Shown piece by piece: positions 11,075 to 24,100 of a stretch of DNA of 64,000 bases. A program made the position numbers and the translations under genes. This stretch comes from Manihot esculenta (lineage: Eukaryota; Streptophyta; Magnoliopsida; Malpighiales; Euphorbiaceae). The notes under the pieces were generated by a model. The model was not told the origin of the DNA. It did not search any database and was given only the letters and a program-made list of their open reading frames with translations. Position 1 is the stretch's first letter; each line of letters opens with the position of its first letter. The DNA lies in assembly GCF_001659605.2 (NCBI RefSeq), contig NC_035170.2:26082020-26146019 (forward strand). Direction: 5' to 3'.

Positions 11075-13270
11075 TGTAACGATCCGAAAATCGGACCGCT
11101 ACCGGCGCTAGGATTCAGATCGACTTAAGGTCGCCGAAACCCGTAGCAAGTCTAACATACATCCTGTACATCTGCTAAAATCCCATACATGATCAACATT
11201 TCCATAAAAACTTAAACTTTTTCATACACCAAGCTTGACCTGAGCATGCACTATAACTGAAAACATACAAACCCCATACTAGAGCCCTCATCAAATGCTC
11301 TAGTTGGGTCAAAATATCATATGTCAAGCCTGGTTCATCATAACTCATCATTAAAACATTTCATATAGATCATGTACAAAAAGGGATTTACCATACATTA
11401 GGGTCAAGCACAATTCTAATCCTCATTACATCATTGTACAATACCTTACATTACATTACATTATTTTACATTCCATGTCTATTACTAATCTATTACATAA
11501 CCATAACTTTTACCCTTGATGACTTCCCGATCTATTCTGAACCTGCAAACCTGGGGTTTAGGGAAAATGGGTGAGCTACAAGAGCCCAGTGAGCAGAACA
11601 GTAAAAACAGTTTATAAACATATGCCATTATGAAATGCATCACATCACAAACAATTCACATCACGGATGGATTTGTCACCAATAACCCTCTACATAATCC
11701 AATTGTGCCAGGGGCGTAGAATGGGCCTCACTGGTCTTTCTCTTAACATCACATAATATAACATATCCAATGTGCCAGGGGCGTAGAATGGGCCTCACTG
11801 GTCTTTCTCTCACATCGTGCCATGGGCATAAAATAGGCTTCACTGGACTTCCATACCGTATCATAACATGTCATATCGAGGGCTAGTGGGTCATCCAATA
11901 TCCATCCACATCAACATCATATTATGCAATGCACCATAGTCGTGGATTTCTAATGCAAACAACCTAGTACATATCATGGCATTCATGATGCATGAAGATG
12001 CTAAAAATTTCATTTACTTTAAAACATAGTTCAGTTCTACTCACCTCTAGCTGACTCTAAAACAGCTAGCACTGCTGGTCTCCTCGGTTCCTCGGGTCCG
12101 ATCCTACACAGGTGGACTCAAATGAGGGACCAAACAAACTCTAACATAACTCTAAACAACTCCCCAAAAACCCCCTAAAACATCACCAAAACATGCATAG
12201 AAAACATGCAAAGGAAGGCTGGACAGGGCACTTTCGGCGGCAGGTTTGGCGACCGAAAGTCCCTCCAGAGCCGAAAGTCAGGCACTTTCGGGGGCAGAGT
12301 TCGGTGACCGAAAGTCCTTCCAAAGCCGAAAGCCACCCACTTTCGGAGGCAGGTTCGGCGGCCGAAACTCCCCTCTAGAGCCGAAAGTCCAAACTTTCGG
12401 GGGCGAGTTTAGGCGGCCAAACTACCTCCACAAGCAGGTTCGGCGGCCGAAACTGGCTTCGGCAGCCGAACCTGGGCTCTCCCAAAGGGCAGAACCCGAC
12501 TCTGCCTTGCAAAACCAGCCACCCGCAACAACCCAACATGCATCAAAACTATACTAAGACATGCATAAACACATTTCCAAGCATATAGGGACATAAAACT
12601 AACCTATACCCCAACAATCATCACATTTAGCATACATTTAGCATAAACCCTAAAATTTTACCCCTAGTCTAAACATGCATCAAAACCCTTAACCCCTTCT
12701 TAAAACTTACTTAAAACATGCATGAAGAGAATGATCTACACTTACCTCTTGAAGATCGAGAGGAGGGTGATCCAAATTTGGAGAATGGGAGAAATCGAGC
12801 TCCGGGGGTCTCCAAACTTCAAAAACTTGATCTTAGCTTAAAAATCTTCAAGACAAAGTAAAAACTCATCAAAAACATGAAGGGATTGAAGAAAAACAAC
12901 AAATCGACCATGGAAGGGCGAAATCTCACCTATACCCGAAAATAGAGAGAGAAAACTCGCTCATTTTCGGATAAGGGGCCTTTTATAGGTGGCTGGCCAG
13001 ACCACCTTCGGGGGCCAGACCACCTTCGGGGGCCAAAGGTGCCTCCGCAAGCTCCCCATGTTCGGCGGCCGAACTTGAGGTTCCACGGCCGAACCTGGGT
13101 TTTCTTCCTTGGTTTTTTTCTTTTAAAACTCAATTTTCTTTCTTCAATAAAACCATAAAACATGTAAAAATATTTCATAAAAACATATTTTACCCTTCTA
13201 GAGGGTTTCGACATCCGAGATTCTGCCGGAAAGTAGAAATTCCGATGCCGAGGTCTAACCGGATATTACA
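11075..13270 (-). mobile_element. Solo LTR of the gypsy family, reverse orientation
   Basis: On the plus strand it starts TGTAACGATCCG and ends GGATATTACA, the reverse complement of the family's LTR ends. It is flanked by TATTC on both sides (11070-11074 and 13271-13275), a perfect target duplication. GC-rich palindromic words of the TTCGGCGGCCGAA type cluster at 12230-12470 and 13010-13090. Three copies of a roughly 40-bp unit, 'GTGCCAGGGGCGTAGAATGG', lie at about 11704-11852. Confidence 0.93.
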
Positions 13271-13275
13271 TATTC

Positions 13276-15084
13276 ATAGTAAGAATATTTAAGTAATTTC
13301 GGGTGTTTCTGTCTCTCTCTCTATATATTATTCTATATTTTAATATCATCTACTAATCAAAATTAATATTTATTATCAATTATTTTTTATCTCACCTTTA
13401 TAATTACTAGCTTTATTGAACCTACATTGCACCTTTTTTAACAGTTATAATTTATTATTTATTTTTTTAATAATTTCTTATATATTCTAATATTATTATA
13501 ACTTTCTGATTTTCATTTATGAAGTAAAGAATTAAGAGAATTTTTAAATTGCATTTTATTTATTTAAAAAAATTATAATTTCTAAAAATTATAATCCAAC
13601 TTTATTTAAAATAAAAGAATTATATAAATAAAAAATAATATTCATATTGTTAATAAAAGAAAAATTATTATAATAATGATATAATAAATTTCTCAATTAC
13701 TATTTTATAAGAAATCAATTATATTTAAATAGGCAATAATTATATATTATTAATTTAATTTTTTAATAGTATTTATAAATTTAATATATTATAAAATTTT
13801 AATTTTTAAATATTATAATATTACTCAATTTAATGATGAATTTTTTTTTTTTTTACAACAGCGATTTATGTTTACATAAAATTTAGTATTTAATTTGTGA
13901 AATTTAAAAAAATAAAAACTTTCCTTTTAAACCATTTTAATTTTTTAAAAAAATTAAATTATAATAAAAAATAACTAAAAGAATTTAAGTATAACTTTAA
14001 TTTTAATATTTTTAAACCCAAACCTATAGCTATGATGGAATTAAAATTTATAATAAAATTATATTCTTATAATTTTAATATTTAAAAATTTTAATCTTAT
14101 TATATTTATATATATGAATAAAATGATCATCTATTTAAAAATTAAGTTTTAAATAATACATTATAAATTATTTAAATAATTAAATTAAATACTATTATAA
14201 ATAATTTAAAAGTTTAAGTGCATTATGAAAAATTTTATTCCCTTTTATAAAAGTAAAGTATAGATAAATGTAGATAAATATATATAGATAAAATATGTTA
14301 TTTAATGTTAATTTTTTATATTATTTATTTTAATAATTTTAAATATTTATACTATTAATATCCAAATTAATTTAAAATTAATTAATTAACTTTTTTATAA
14401 ATTAATTTGCACTTCATTAGTCAAAGCATTAGAGAGTGTGATTTCATAAATGAATACATTTTAATGAAATATTATAAATGGGCTTAGTATATTTAACAAA
14501 ACACACTGAAATTTAATAATAATTTATCCTCAAATTTTATTTTCAATCTAATTGAATCCTATTATTTTAATTTAATGTAATTAACAGTATAAAGTCTGAT
14601 ATTAATAATTAAATTTTATTTTTCAAATAAATTATTATTAATTTAATACCTGAACATAAATAATTATTAGTTTACATAACATTTATTTCGAAAATATATG
14701 TTAAAATGTATAAAATAATATTTTAAAATTTGTATATATTATTAATAATCATCTAATCTAAAATATACGTGTTTATTATATTTTAATATAAATAAATAGA
14801 AATTAATCATTAATGTTAATTTTATAAAAATTCAAATAAATATCACCGCAAGATTACTAATTTTTCATTTATTTTACTATATAAATAATGTAATAGAATG
14901 TGATTTTAAAATTATATACTCAATTGATATGTGAAAAACTTGTTTGGACACAGACAATTGATTTTATCGTGAAAAAATCAAATAGGGACCCATTTTTATA
15001 TATATTGAATTAATGATGGACCGGATACATCTAAGAATTTCCCATTTGATCTAATAAATCAAGGCTTGTCCTTTCAATTTTTGT
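13276..15084. other. AT-rich intergenic DNA
   Basis: Long A/T runs and no credible ORF, RNA gene or terminal repeat that I can recognise. It separates the retrotransposon cluster from the ARF relic. Confidence 0.6.
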
Positions 15085-16261
15085 TGGAAAGAGTTTCTCC
15101 GTGGGAATTAGAACTTGTAGCAATTTCTATTCCAAAATTTCTCCCTGGGCTATGGAAGAAGCGAGCTCTACCATCTCTTTTGCCCTCTTCTGCACGATAA
15201 TATGGTACATGTCAGCTTTGCTGTTAGTATTCTTTAGTCCTGATTTGCTTTGATAATTATTGACAAACTTCTCATCTCTGTTCAGTAGATACGTGGAAAT
15301 TCCCTTCTGAGTCTCCTGCTGCTTTCTCCTGTTATGACCTCTATTCATCATCCAGTTCATCGTCTACTTCTAAGAGCAATTCTCTTGGTTTTAGTGGCTT
15401 TCGTTCACAGGCTAGCATTTCCCCCAACCGAGTGGAAAATGTTGTGGAGTCTTCTGCCTATGCTGTTGATGAAGAACCAGGAAATGTGGGGGATGGTTGC
15501 CCAGTTCTATCTTTAGATACGTCTGACCAGCATTCTGAAACATTGAACAATATTAATCAGTCTGAAATACATTCAGGAAGTTGTGAGCCTAAGAAACACT
15601 GCCCGCTATCTCACGAACCACTTGACTATTTTTTTTTACAGGAAAATTTAGCTTTTAGTCTATATATTATGAAAAAATTTATTAATTAATTTTTTAATTT
15701 TAAAAAATACGATAAAAAATTTTTAAAATTTTAAAAAATCTACTGATTACCATTCCATTATTTTAACCCATTAAGTGTTTTACCATTTAATCTCTATGAT
15801 ATATGAAAATTTATTAATTAATCGCTTAATTTTATAAAAATGTCTACTATTTATCTATTTCGTGTCTCAGACATTGAAGGTAAACTCAGAGGATCCACAA
15901 AGAAATGAGAGGTTATCTACACTGATGAAGAAGGTGACATGATGTTGTTTGGGGATTTTCCATGGCTGTAAGTTCATCTGACTCGGTCCTACTTGTTTTC
16001 ATGTTCTTGTCCTTTTAGTTGATTTCGTTCCGACTGGAATTGAAACTTCAGACCTCATAATTTTCTTAGTTCAGTATGCTTTAACATTTTTCTAAATTTA
16101 GATACTATAATGTGTTATTTATTTTTTTAATAATTTACAAAATTAGAAATATCCGCGGCTAGCTCTACTCCTGTGTTGCCAGTGAATTCTGTAGCATGGT
16201 GAGGGAGATCTTCATCTGTGCATCAGATGAGGTCAGGAGGATGAAATCCAGATCAGGCTAA
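15085..16261 (+). pseudogene. Partial, decayed ARF1 paralogue (C-terminal half)
   Basis: Segments match the ARF1 gene at 21185-26800 exon by exon. At 15085-15200 is the end of the ARF domain region (ERVSPWELE, then a KKRALPSLLPS stretch). At 15289-15640 is the middle region ([34 protein letters not shown]), with its acceptor TTCAGTAG still visible. At about 15868-15967 is part of PB1 (DIEGKLRGSTKK, then IYTDEEGDMM) ending at a retained donor GTAAGT. At 16183-16261 is the last exon (EFCSMVREIFI), ending in TAA. Decay includes a TGA where the intact gene has TGG in PB1, loss of the first half of PB1 replaced by AT-rich MITE-like DNA, and absence of B3 and most of the ARF domain. Retained intron positions show a DNA-level duplication, not a retrocopy. 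Confidence 0.88.
15640..15860. repeat. MITE-like AT-rich insertion inside the ARF relic
   Basis: Words such as ATTAATTAATTTTTTAATTTT and TTTTAAAATTTTAAAAAATC match the family seen at 36545-36910, 44590-44940 and 47880-48240. It replaces the start of the PB1 exon in the pseudogene. Boundaries are approximate. Confidence 0.45.
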
Positions 16262-16619
16262 CACAATAGTTGATCACCTTCCTCTTTCTTTTTATTTTTT
16301 TTAATTAAAATTTGAAAGATTTTCTAATTAAATGGGTCAAAGTATTCAAAAATAATAAAGGGAAATGCCAATATGTAATTCTATTATTATTGCACAAGTT
16401 GACAAAGACTTTCCATCTCATCCTTACCAATAACAAATTAAATTTGACTGGAATATGCCTAATTGTTCCATTTACATATCTTTGATATCCTAGTTGTTAA
16501 GTAACTTCAGTATTTTATATGGTGAATTTTGTTTTTTTTTTTTTTAATTTTCTTCATGAGAATATCTTTATTTATGGTATTCCATGATAACTACATTCTT
16601 TTTTGAAAGCAAAATTACT

Positions 16620-17480
16620 GATTGTATTAATAAAATTTCATTAAATAAGGAGGGATATCATCCCAAACAGAGAGACGATTATGTCTGATAGATTCTCTAG
16701 TTAAAGTATGAGCAGTTAGAGTAGTATTACGACAAACCCATCTAACAGAAATATCAGTTCTAAAATCTAACAAAAATTTACAATTATTCAAAATACAAAC
16801 TCCTACATAAAATAATTTGGCAAAAATACTCTTCAAATGCTTGTTTAAACCTTGTATAAGATAATTTGGCAAAAATACTTCTCGTTCTTTCTCATCTCTC
16901 GAGCATAAATCATTAAAATCTTCCAAACAAAATCACAGAAGAGATTTTCTACGAGATAAAGCTCAAATAAAGTTTTAAGACTAATTTCGTCGTTATGATT
17001 CTGAAAACCCATAATAACTAGCAAATTTCAATTGAATATTACCTTTCAAAACAATCAAACTAATCAAATTTGAAGAAAAACCAACCGCAAAAACAAACCC
17101 ATGACTCTTCTATATTAACGAAAGACCTCCTCACAATCCTTATCTATTGACTGAGAATCAACCATCAAAATGTAAAAAATTACGAAAAAATTCCATACGA
17201 GAACTAAGAGCTTTTATTTCCATCAAAAATAAAATGTCCGGCTTGTAACTAGAAACCAAATCCTTCAATACAATAACTGTCCGAGGATTGCCACCATAAA
17301 TCTGTCAAAGAGGTCTGTATATTCTGAAAATTTATTGGATTGTATGTGAAAAACATCTCCACCATACAAAAATCATAAGTGATGATCAAAATATCTCTAG
17401 AGCTCTTAATAGGGACAACAACATCTTCTTTTCATCGATAGTCAATTGACGCAGATTATCTTTTATGGAGAAGGGGAAAT
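16620..17480 (-). mobile_element. LINE (non-LTR retrotransposon) relic, 5' and 3' pieces joined
   Basis: On the minus strand 17210-17310 encodes an endonuclease-like start (NPRTVIVLKDL, then KPDILFLMEIKALS), typical of plant L1-type LINE endonucleases. The ORF at 16627-16926 contains DISVRWVCRNTTLTAHTLTR and a WDDIPPYL end, typical of the C-terminal RNase H-like domain of plant LINE ORF2 proteins. Reverse transcriptase between them is missing, and several stops and shifts are present. It is a dead internal-deletion copy. Confidence 0.7.
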
Positions 17481-17524
17481 AAGAAATTAGATTTAAAGAA
17501 GAAAAAAAGACGAGAATATTGAGT

Positions 17525-18315
17525 CACAAAAGAATTATAGAGGAAATTTGCGTCGAAAGTAAGTCGGAGAATTTAAGAGAGTTTCATGATACCTGCATTA
17601 ATACTAGATAATCAACTGAATTATTCATTAAGAGTTTATTGTTTCAATTTTAGTCACTAATTATTGAAAAAATTTTAAAATATTATTAATTAAAGTGATT
17701 AATTAATTTAATTTTTATAAAATTAAAAGAATAATTAATAAATTTTATTCATATTAGAAAAATTGTTATATGAAATATACATGGTGAAAATTCATTTATA
17801 TAAATAAAAATTTAATATAATATATAACACAAATAAAAAGGTATTGCAACAATTCTATTATTAGTTAAATATGTTATGTGATCATGACTTTTGTGCAAAA
17901 AGTTGATATTTCATTTTTTTCATAATTAATATTTAATATTTAATTTTTTTTTATAAAGTTTAATTATTTAAAATGTGAATTATTTTCAATAGTTACATTT
18001 TATAAATTAGAAGATAAAAGTTACACTTTTCAACTATCTTTGACTCACTGAAACAAAACTTTTTTTTTTCATTTATCTTAAATTATAAAATAATATTAAT
18101 TTTTGAGATGATAATTTATTTATAAGCTTACTATTATACTCTTATTTAATATATATATAAAGAAGTAAAATAAATTAATTTCAATGATAATTTAATGATA
18201 GAGTAAAATGAATTGTGGTTATATTAACAAAAACAAAAACATTTTTATTTTAATTATATTAATTATAATTTTTTTAATTTATAAAATAATAGTTACAATT
18301 TTATTTTCCGTAAAA
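17525..18315. other. AT-rich intergenic DNA
   Basis: No supported gene; low-complexity A/T text. Confidence 0.5.
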
Positions 18316-18319
18316 TAGA

Positions 18320-18690
18320 GAATAGAAATGAAAATTCGGTCGATTTGATTTAAAATAAACTAAATTGAAAAATTAAATATTAAAATTTTAATATTTGTGA
18401 AAACTAAACCAAATCGATTTTGAATAGAAATAGATTTGAATCAAGTTAGTCTAATTTGATTTGATTCAATTCGATTTGATTAGTTGCATTTTTAATGAAA
18501 TTTTATTTTTTGTACTTTATTTTTTATTTTAAAATTTAATTAAAATATTTTAATTTAAATTATAATCTAATCTCTTTATATTATTAAAAATAATATATTA
18601 TTATTAATTAATCAGTTAGATTTAATTTTATCAATTTTTAAAAATAAAAATTAAGTCGATTAAAAAAAATTAAATAGAGAATAATTTAAT
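18320..18690 (+). repeat. Old, decayed copy of the hAT-type MITE found at 48991-49481
   Basis: It follows the same order of words as the younger copy: ATTCGGTCGATTTGATT, ACTAAACCAAATCGATTTT, repeated GATTTGATTC, a TTTTTTGTACTTTATTTTT stretch, then TATATTATTATTAATTAATC. Most CG pairs have become TG or CA, as expected from methylation decay. Ends are not clear. Confidence 0.55.
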
Positions 18691-18694
18691 TTAT

Positions 18695-20097
18695 GATGGG
18701 ATTATCCTTGATTACCAATGCACACTATTGTTTTAATTAAAAATTTATAAAAAATTTGACTACTAAATTTAACAAATGAAATAAACTAAACAAAATTAAA
18801 TATAATAAAATTAAAATTAATAAAAAATTTGCAATATATCTAAATTTACAACCTTAAAAAATAAAGTAACTAATTATCAATTTTAATTCCACCAGAAACC
18901 AGACCTCACACCTACCTACTTTAGCCTAATCAAACAAATCCCAATATTTTTTTCCTCTTTAAAATAAAAGATCCTAAGGGATTTAAATAGTATAAATTTT
19001 TAAAAAAGAAAATCAGAAAGGTAATTTGACTAAATTTATGGGGTAAAAATCTAACAATAAAGCCACCACCATAAAAGCCCAATCCCTAGTAGATTCTTGG
19101 AGTTTGTGAAGTACTAAAAAAGAACCGAGGATAGATGTAAAGGACATTATTGTCTTTTCACTCAAAATTAAAGGGTAAGAAAGAAATTTACGCAATTAAT
19201 CAAAATACTACTAAATTAGTGCGAGTTTGTCATTTGCATTTCCAAAATTCTCCTCCCTTGCAAAGTACAAAATATTAAACATTTGGGGGGCACAAGTGTC
19301 ATTGTAATAGAAATACTAGGGGCAAAAGGGTAATTGTAAAGTGAACCAGGATTAGAGTACTGAGCCTTTCGCTTAATTAAGACAAAAGCTTGATGTCTTG
19401 GAGACAGGGTGTAGCCAGAGGAGATGTACCCATGTAGGGATTCCAGGGCACTGTTTTTATTTATATTTTTTAAAATTTTTTATTGAATAAATTAGAATTA
19501 AATTTTTAAAGTTTTTTTTTACCAAATGTATTTTTTAATCATTCTAATTCTGAAGATTTAATGATAAATCAACACAATCAATTCTTAATTTTTTTTATCA
19601 TTTTTATTTTTGATGCTTAATTTTTTTTTATCCCAATTTAAAAATTAAAATTTAAAATTCAAAATTTAATTATCCTATAATCAATACTATTATTTAATCA
19701 ATCTTTTTAGCTTAATTTTATAAAATATTTTAGTCTCAATGTAATGTTAATTAATTTTAGGCTAAAAAGTGAAATTTGTTTATAAAATATTACATTAATT
19801 TTTTATTTAAATGTACTCTTAAATTATTATTAATCTGTATAGAGTAGGGATAAATTTGTCATTCCATTTATTAATTTTGTAATAAAATTTTTGTATAATT
19901 AATTTTCTTCTTTTTTTTAAGTTAAGAATTGGAAAAAATTATATCTAAAAAGACAATAAAGCCCCCACGGCCAACTTACCTTTGGTCTATCCTCAGAGTT
20001 ATTAAGTATTTATTAGAGACACACATTGGATTTTTAACTAATAAAAAATAAAATAAGAAGGAAAAAAAATAAAAAAAGGGAAAAAAAAAGACCAGAG
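18695..20097. other. Upstream region of the ARF1 gene
   Basis: It is mainly AT-rich with no credible ORF. The core auxin element GAGACA occurs at about 19401-19406 and near 20014-20019, but six-base words are expected by chance. The promoter proper probably lies in its last few hundred bases. Confidence 0.4.
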
Positions 20098-20402
20098 GGA
20101 GAGAGAGAGAGAGAGAGGAGAGTGTATGTAAGAGAGGAACAGAAAGCAGAGCCAAAGCCAAGTCGTGTCGGCTTCGACCGAACATTGACGATATATACAC
20201 TTTATATATTCAGACATAGAGAGAGAAGAAGGAGAAGAAGAAGGAGAAGAAGAAGAAGAGAGAGAGCGAGCGAGCGAGCGAGCGAGAGGTCACTGCGTGT
20301 GTATGTGATTTTCGATCCAGTCGTTATCTGTTTATTGAAGCCCTAACTTGCTGTTGCTGTTGCTGTTTTTGGATCCTACGGATTCAGAGAGTTCAAGAGG
20401 AG
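20098..20402 (+). promoter_or_regulatory. ARF1 5' leader (UTR exon 1) with GA/purine tract and AUG-stop uORFs
   Basis: A GA repeat (20098-20117), a TATA-like TTTATATATTC (about 20200-20210) and a purine-rich GAAGAAGGAG tract lead to a donor AGGAG|GTGAGT after 20402. Two start-stop pairs occur: ATG-TAA at 20126-20131 and ATG-TGA at 20303-20308. If transcription starts near the GA tract both are in the mRNA; if the TATA-like site is used only the second is. The UTR intron is 20403-21143 and UTR exon 2 is 21144-21184. The transcription start is inferred, not seen. Confidence 0.6.
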
Positions 20403-21184
20403 GTGAGTCGATTTTATTTGTTTATGTATTTTTCTCCGATGGGTGTTTTATTTTGGTTTGGGATATTGTAGATAAATGATGGATTTTAAAGTGGGCATCT
20501 GTGATGTTCCTTTTGGATTGCAAAGTTGGGGAAAACTTGTTTTTGGCTTTATCAGATCCCTTAATCTGTTCTTGTTTTCACTCATTTTTTCTCTTGGCAT
20601 GTTTCTGGATGTCCAAACAGCTAGTTCGTATGTTTTGATTTTATTGGTCTGTAATATATGTGCTTAAATTGGTATTTTGTTTGTGGGTATTTTGATTCAT
20701 GCTGTTTTAGTGTTGATCATTGATTTGTTTATGTATTTGATTTTTTCTCTAATTGGTTTTGAATTTGTTGTCTAATATTCTTTTTAAATATTTCATAGCT
20801 CAAAATACTCTCTTTGAAAAAATAGAAGATGGATTTGAGTTGTATAAAGTGAAGAAGGCTTTTTGAACTCGTTGCCATCTCTTTTGTAAAATTGGGGGTT
20901 AAAGGTTTTTAGAAGCTGACTTTTAAGCATTATTCTGAACAAAATTCTGAAGCTCTTCACTTCTGACACATGGTGAGCAATTAAGGAGTTTAAACTTTTA
21001 AGTAGCTAAAACTGAAGAAATGGTATTGCCATTTAGTTATAGTAAGTGCATTTACGGTTATTGAGTTTCCTTTAGCTTGGTGTGATAATTGATTACAGGT
21101 TTAATATATTTTTAGGTGTTTTCCACTTATTCTTTTTCCATAGATTGAGTTGGCTGATCACTGAGGACTTGGTGCGGTTTTGTT

Positions 21185-24100
21185 ATGGCATTCACGAGCA
21201 CCAATCATACACCTGTTGGACATCCTCATGCAGGTTTGAACTTATTGCAGTTTTGTTTTATCACATTTCAATAGTTGTGTGGCAAAAAGGGACTAAATAA
21301 TGTGATTATAAGGCTGAATAATACACAAATCAATGATAATGAGACATTTTTTTGAAATGGGTGTATGACTCTATATATGTACTCAAGGATATTGTTTTCA
21401 GTATTAAATTCTGAGCTTCTGATGGTGTTGATGATTGATGTTGAAAGTGTTACGCATTGTCTTCAGCTTAATTGAATGAAGTAAATTCTGTTGCACAATT
21501 CTTAAGAGTTAGGGGGCTGACATGTGACTAAGTTAAAGTTTGCTATATGGTAGTGGTTGACATGTGACTAAGTTAAAGCTTGCTATATAGTATTGTTTGA
21601 TCTTTGTGTAGGCTTCATTTTGTCTTTACTGTAGGATAAGGCTGTGGAAAATTGGAAATCTCAAGCTCATATAAATTCCAGTTCTTTGCCCCTTTTTTTA
21701 AATAAATCTGCTGACCAACAATCTAATACTGGATCTATTGGAAGCTATATGAACTGAAGTTTTTTGTCAGCCTCTTTATTTGTGACTTTATTACTTAAAA
21801 CAACTTTGAAACAGCAGAGAATTGCTCGTAGAGGCAAGAGCATTTTGTCAGAACTGTGATTTTGAATATATGGAGTGAATCACAAATGTAGTTGAATCAT
21901 GACTAAATCATAAAACCCAGTGTTAAATATATGAATTGACCATTTTAGTTAATTCTTTTTCTAGAGTGCTTTTAGACTCTATAACTTTAAAATTTAAGAT
22001 TTCACTTCATCTTTATTTTGAAAGGCGCACTTGCGTCTTTATTTTAGTTATTTTTCTTTCACAGTTCATTCTTTTCCATCTCTCTCTTCTTTCTTTTTTC
22101 CTTTTTTCAGTTTGCTTCTAACTATTGTTGTCAAATTATGACATTTTCTGTTAAAATATTATGACCTTTCCACTATTGCTTTTTGTTATTTAATTTTTTT
22201 TGACTTAATTCAAGTTAGGGTTTCAAGAGTTCATAATTTATAGCATAAAACTATACAACATACAAGTGTATGTTATTCTGTTGTAAAGCATACTTTTAAC
22301 TAGCTAAATGGTAATTCTATATTTATCATAAATATGTCATTGTGATTTATATTTTTATTTATTTTTTAGAACCTATACCATTATTAACTAATCTCGAACT
22401 TTCCTTTTATCAAGTCTTACAATGCGATTTGATTCTTGATTCTGGATTCATGAAATGAAGATTTCGATTCTTGATGCGAATCTCGATTTGACAACTATAG
22501 GCAAGAGTTCTTAACCACAAACTATCAAACAAGTTTTTTGAAATCATCTTTTGATCTGAAGAATCTTACTGCTGCAACAGTGCAACGTAAAGCCTTTGTG
22601 AAGCTTGTTTGATCATATGTTCTGATGTTGTTTATTTATTTACTTATTACTTCTTTTACCTTGTTTTATGCAATTGTGTTATTGCTTCTGGAAGTGCATG
22701 ATATTAATTTTCATTTTTCCCCCTATATGCCTCTTTCTTTGCATTTCTGTGAAACATTATCCATTTATTAATAGGAGGATGCAATGATGCTCTTTACAAA
22801 GAACTATGGCATGCCTGTGCCGGACCTCTTGTCAACCTTCCTCGTGATGGGGAGCGAGTTTATTATTTTCCACAAGGTCACATGGAACAGGTAGATTGAA
22901 TTCAGTAGAAATTAAAATCATATAACTTTACTGCTTTTCTGGTACTATATATATCCATGTTGCTGTGCACTGTCTTTTTATGTTGTCTTACGGACTTCTG
23001 TTATCTCCTATATAGCTTGAAGCTTCAATGCATCAAGGGTTGGAGCAACATATGCCATCATTCAATCTTCCATCAAAAATTCTTTGTAAAGTGGTCAATG
23101 TTCAGCGTAGGGTGGGTTTGCTTTATGATAATTGTAATTCTGCTAATGCTTTTGTCAAATTTTGATGATTCTTAGTATTGCTTATTTGGTATGCTATATG
23201 GATGAAGTAATATTGCAATCTTTTCGCAGTTCCATTCATTTTGTTTCATTTGCTATTTTACTGTCGATTGCAGGCTGAACCTGAAACAGATGAAGTTTAT
23301 GCACAGATTACCCTGCTTCCAGAACCAGACGTAAGTTACATATTTTTACACAAGGCTTTCAGATGCATTCCATTTAGCTTTCAGGTCCATTCCGCTTAAT
23401 TATTTTTTGCTTCCTTGATCTTACTGTATTTCTCCTTAAATCAGCAAAGTGAGGTTACTAGCCCTGATCCTCCACTACCAGAACCTGAAAGATGCACAGT
23501 TCATTCATTTTGTAAGACACTTACTGCTTCTGACACAAGCACTCATGGTGGTTTCTCTGTTCTTCGAAGGCATGCAGATGATTGTCTGCCTCCCCTGGTC
23601 AGGACCTAACTGTTAATTTGTTATTGCGCTTCTGATTATGCAGTTCAAATTCATTTGTTTGCATGTTGACATTCTCTTTCTTATTGTATAGGATATGTCC
23701 CAGCAGCCACCTTGGCAAGAGTTGGTTGCCAGTGACTTGCATGGGAATTCATGGCATTTCCGACACATTTTTCGGGGTTAGCAAGTTTTGCTTTGTTTAG
23801 TTATTATTATTATTATATTATTGTTTCTCATATGATGCCAAATGGTTATAGCTGGCAATTTGATTACCACTATTGCTGAAGACTTGAAGCGGTTACCTCT
23901 ATTCTTCTTCATGTACTAGTATCTCTAATTGTTTTATTGCTCTGTCTACAGTTTTTCAGTTTATGCCTATTAAATGTTCAGCTCACTCCTCCAATCTAGT
24001 GGATAACATGATTGTATTTTGGAATTGGATGTTTGAACTAAATCAATTCTAAGAACTTTCAAATGAAGTTTTATTTAGCTTGTGATTTGGCCTACTGCTT

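Noticed and set aside
19401..19406. GAGACA auxin-response core upstream of ARF1
   Set aside because: A single six-base word far from the leader; chance occurrence is likely, so it is not listed as a regulatory site.
20122..20346. 74-codon frame over the ARF1 leader rich in Arg/Glu/Ser
   Set aside because: It lacks an ATG start (GTG) and is produced by the GA and GCGA repeats.
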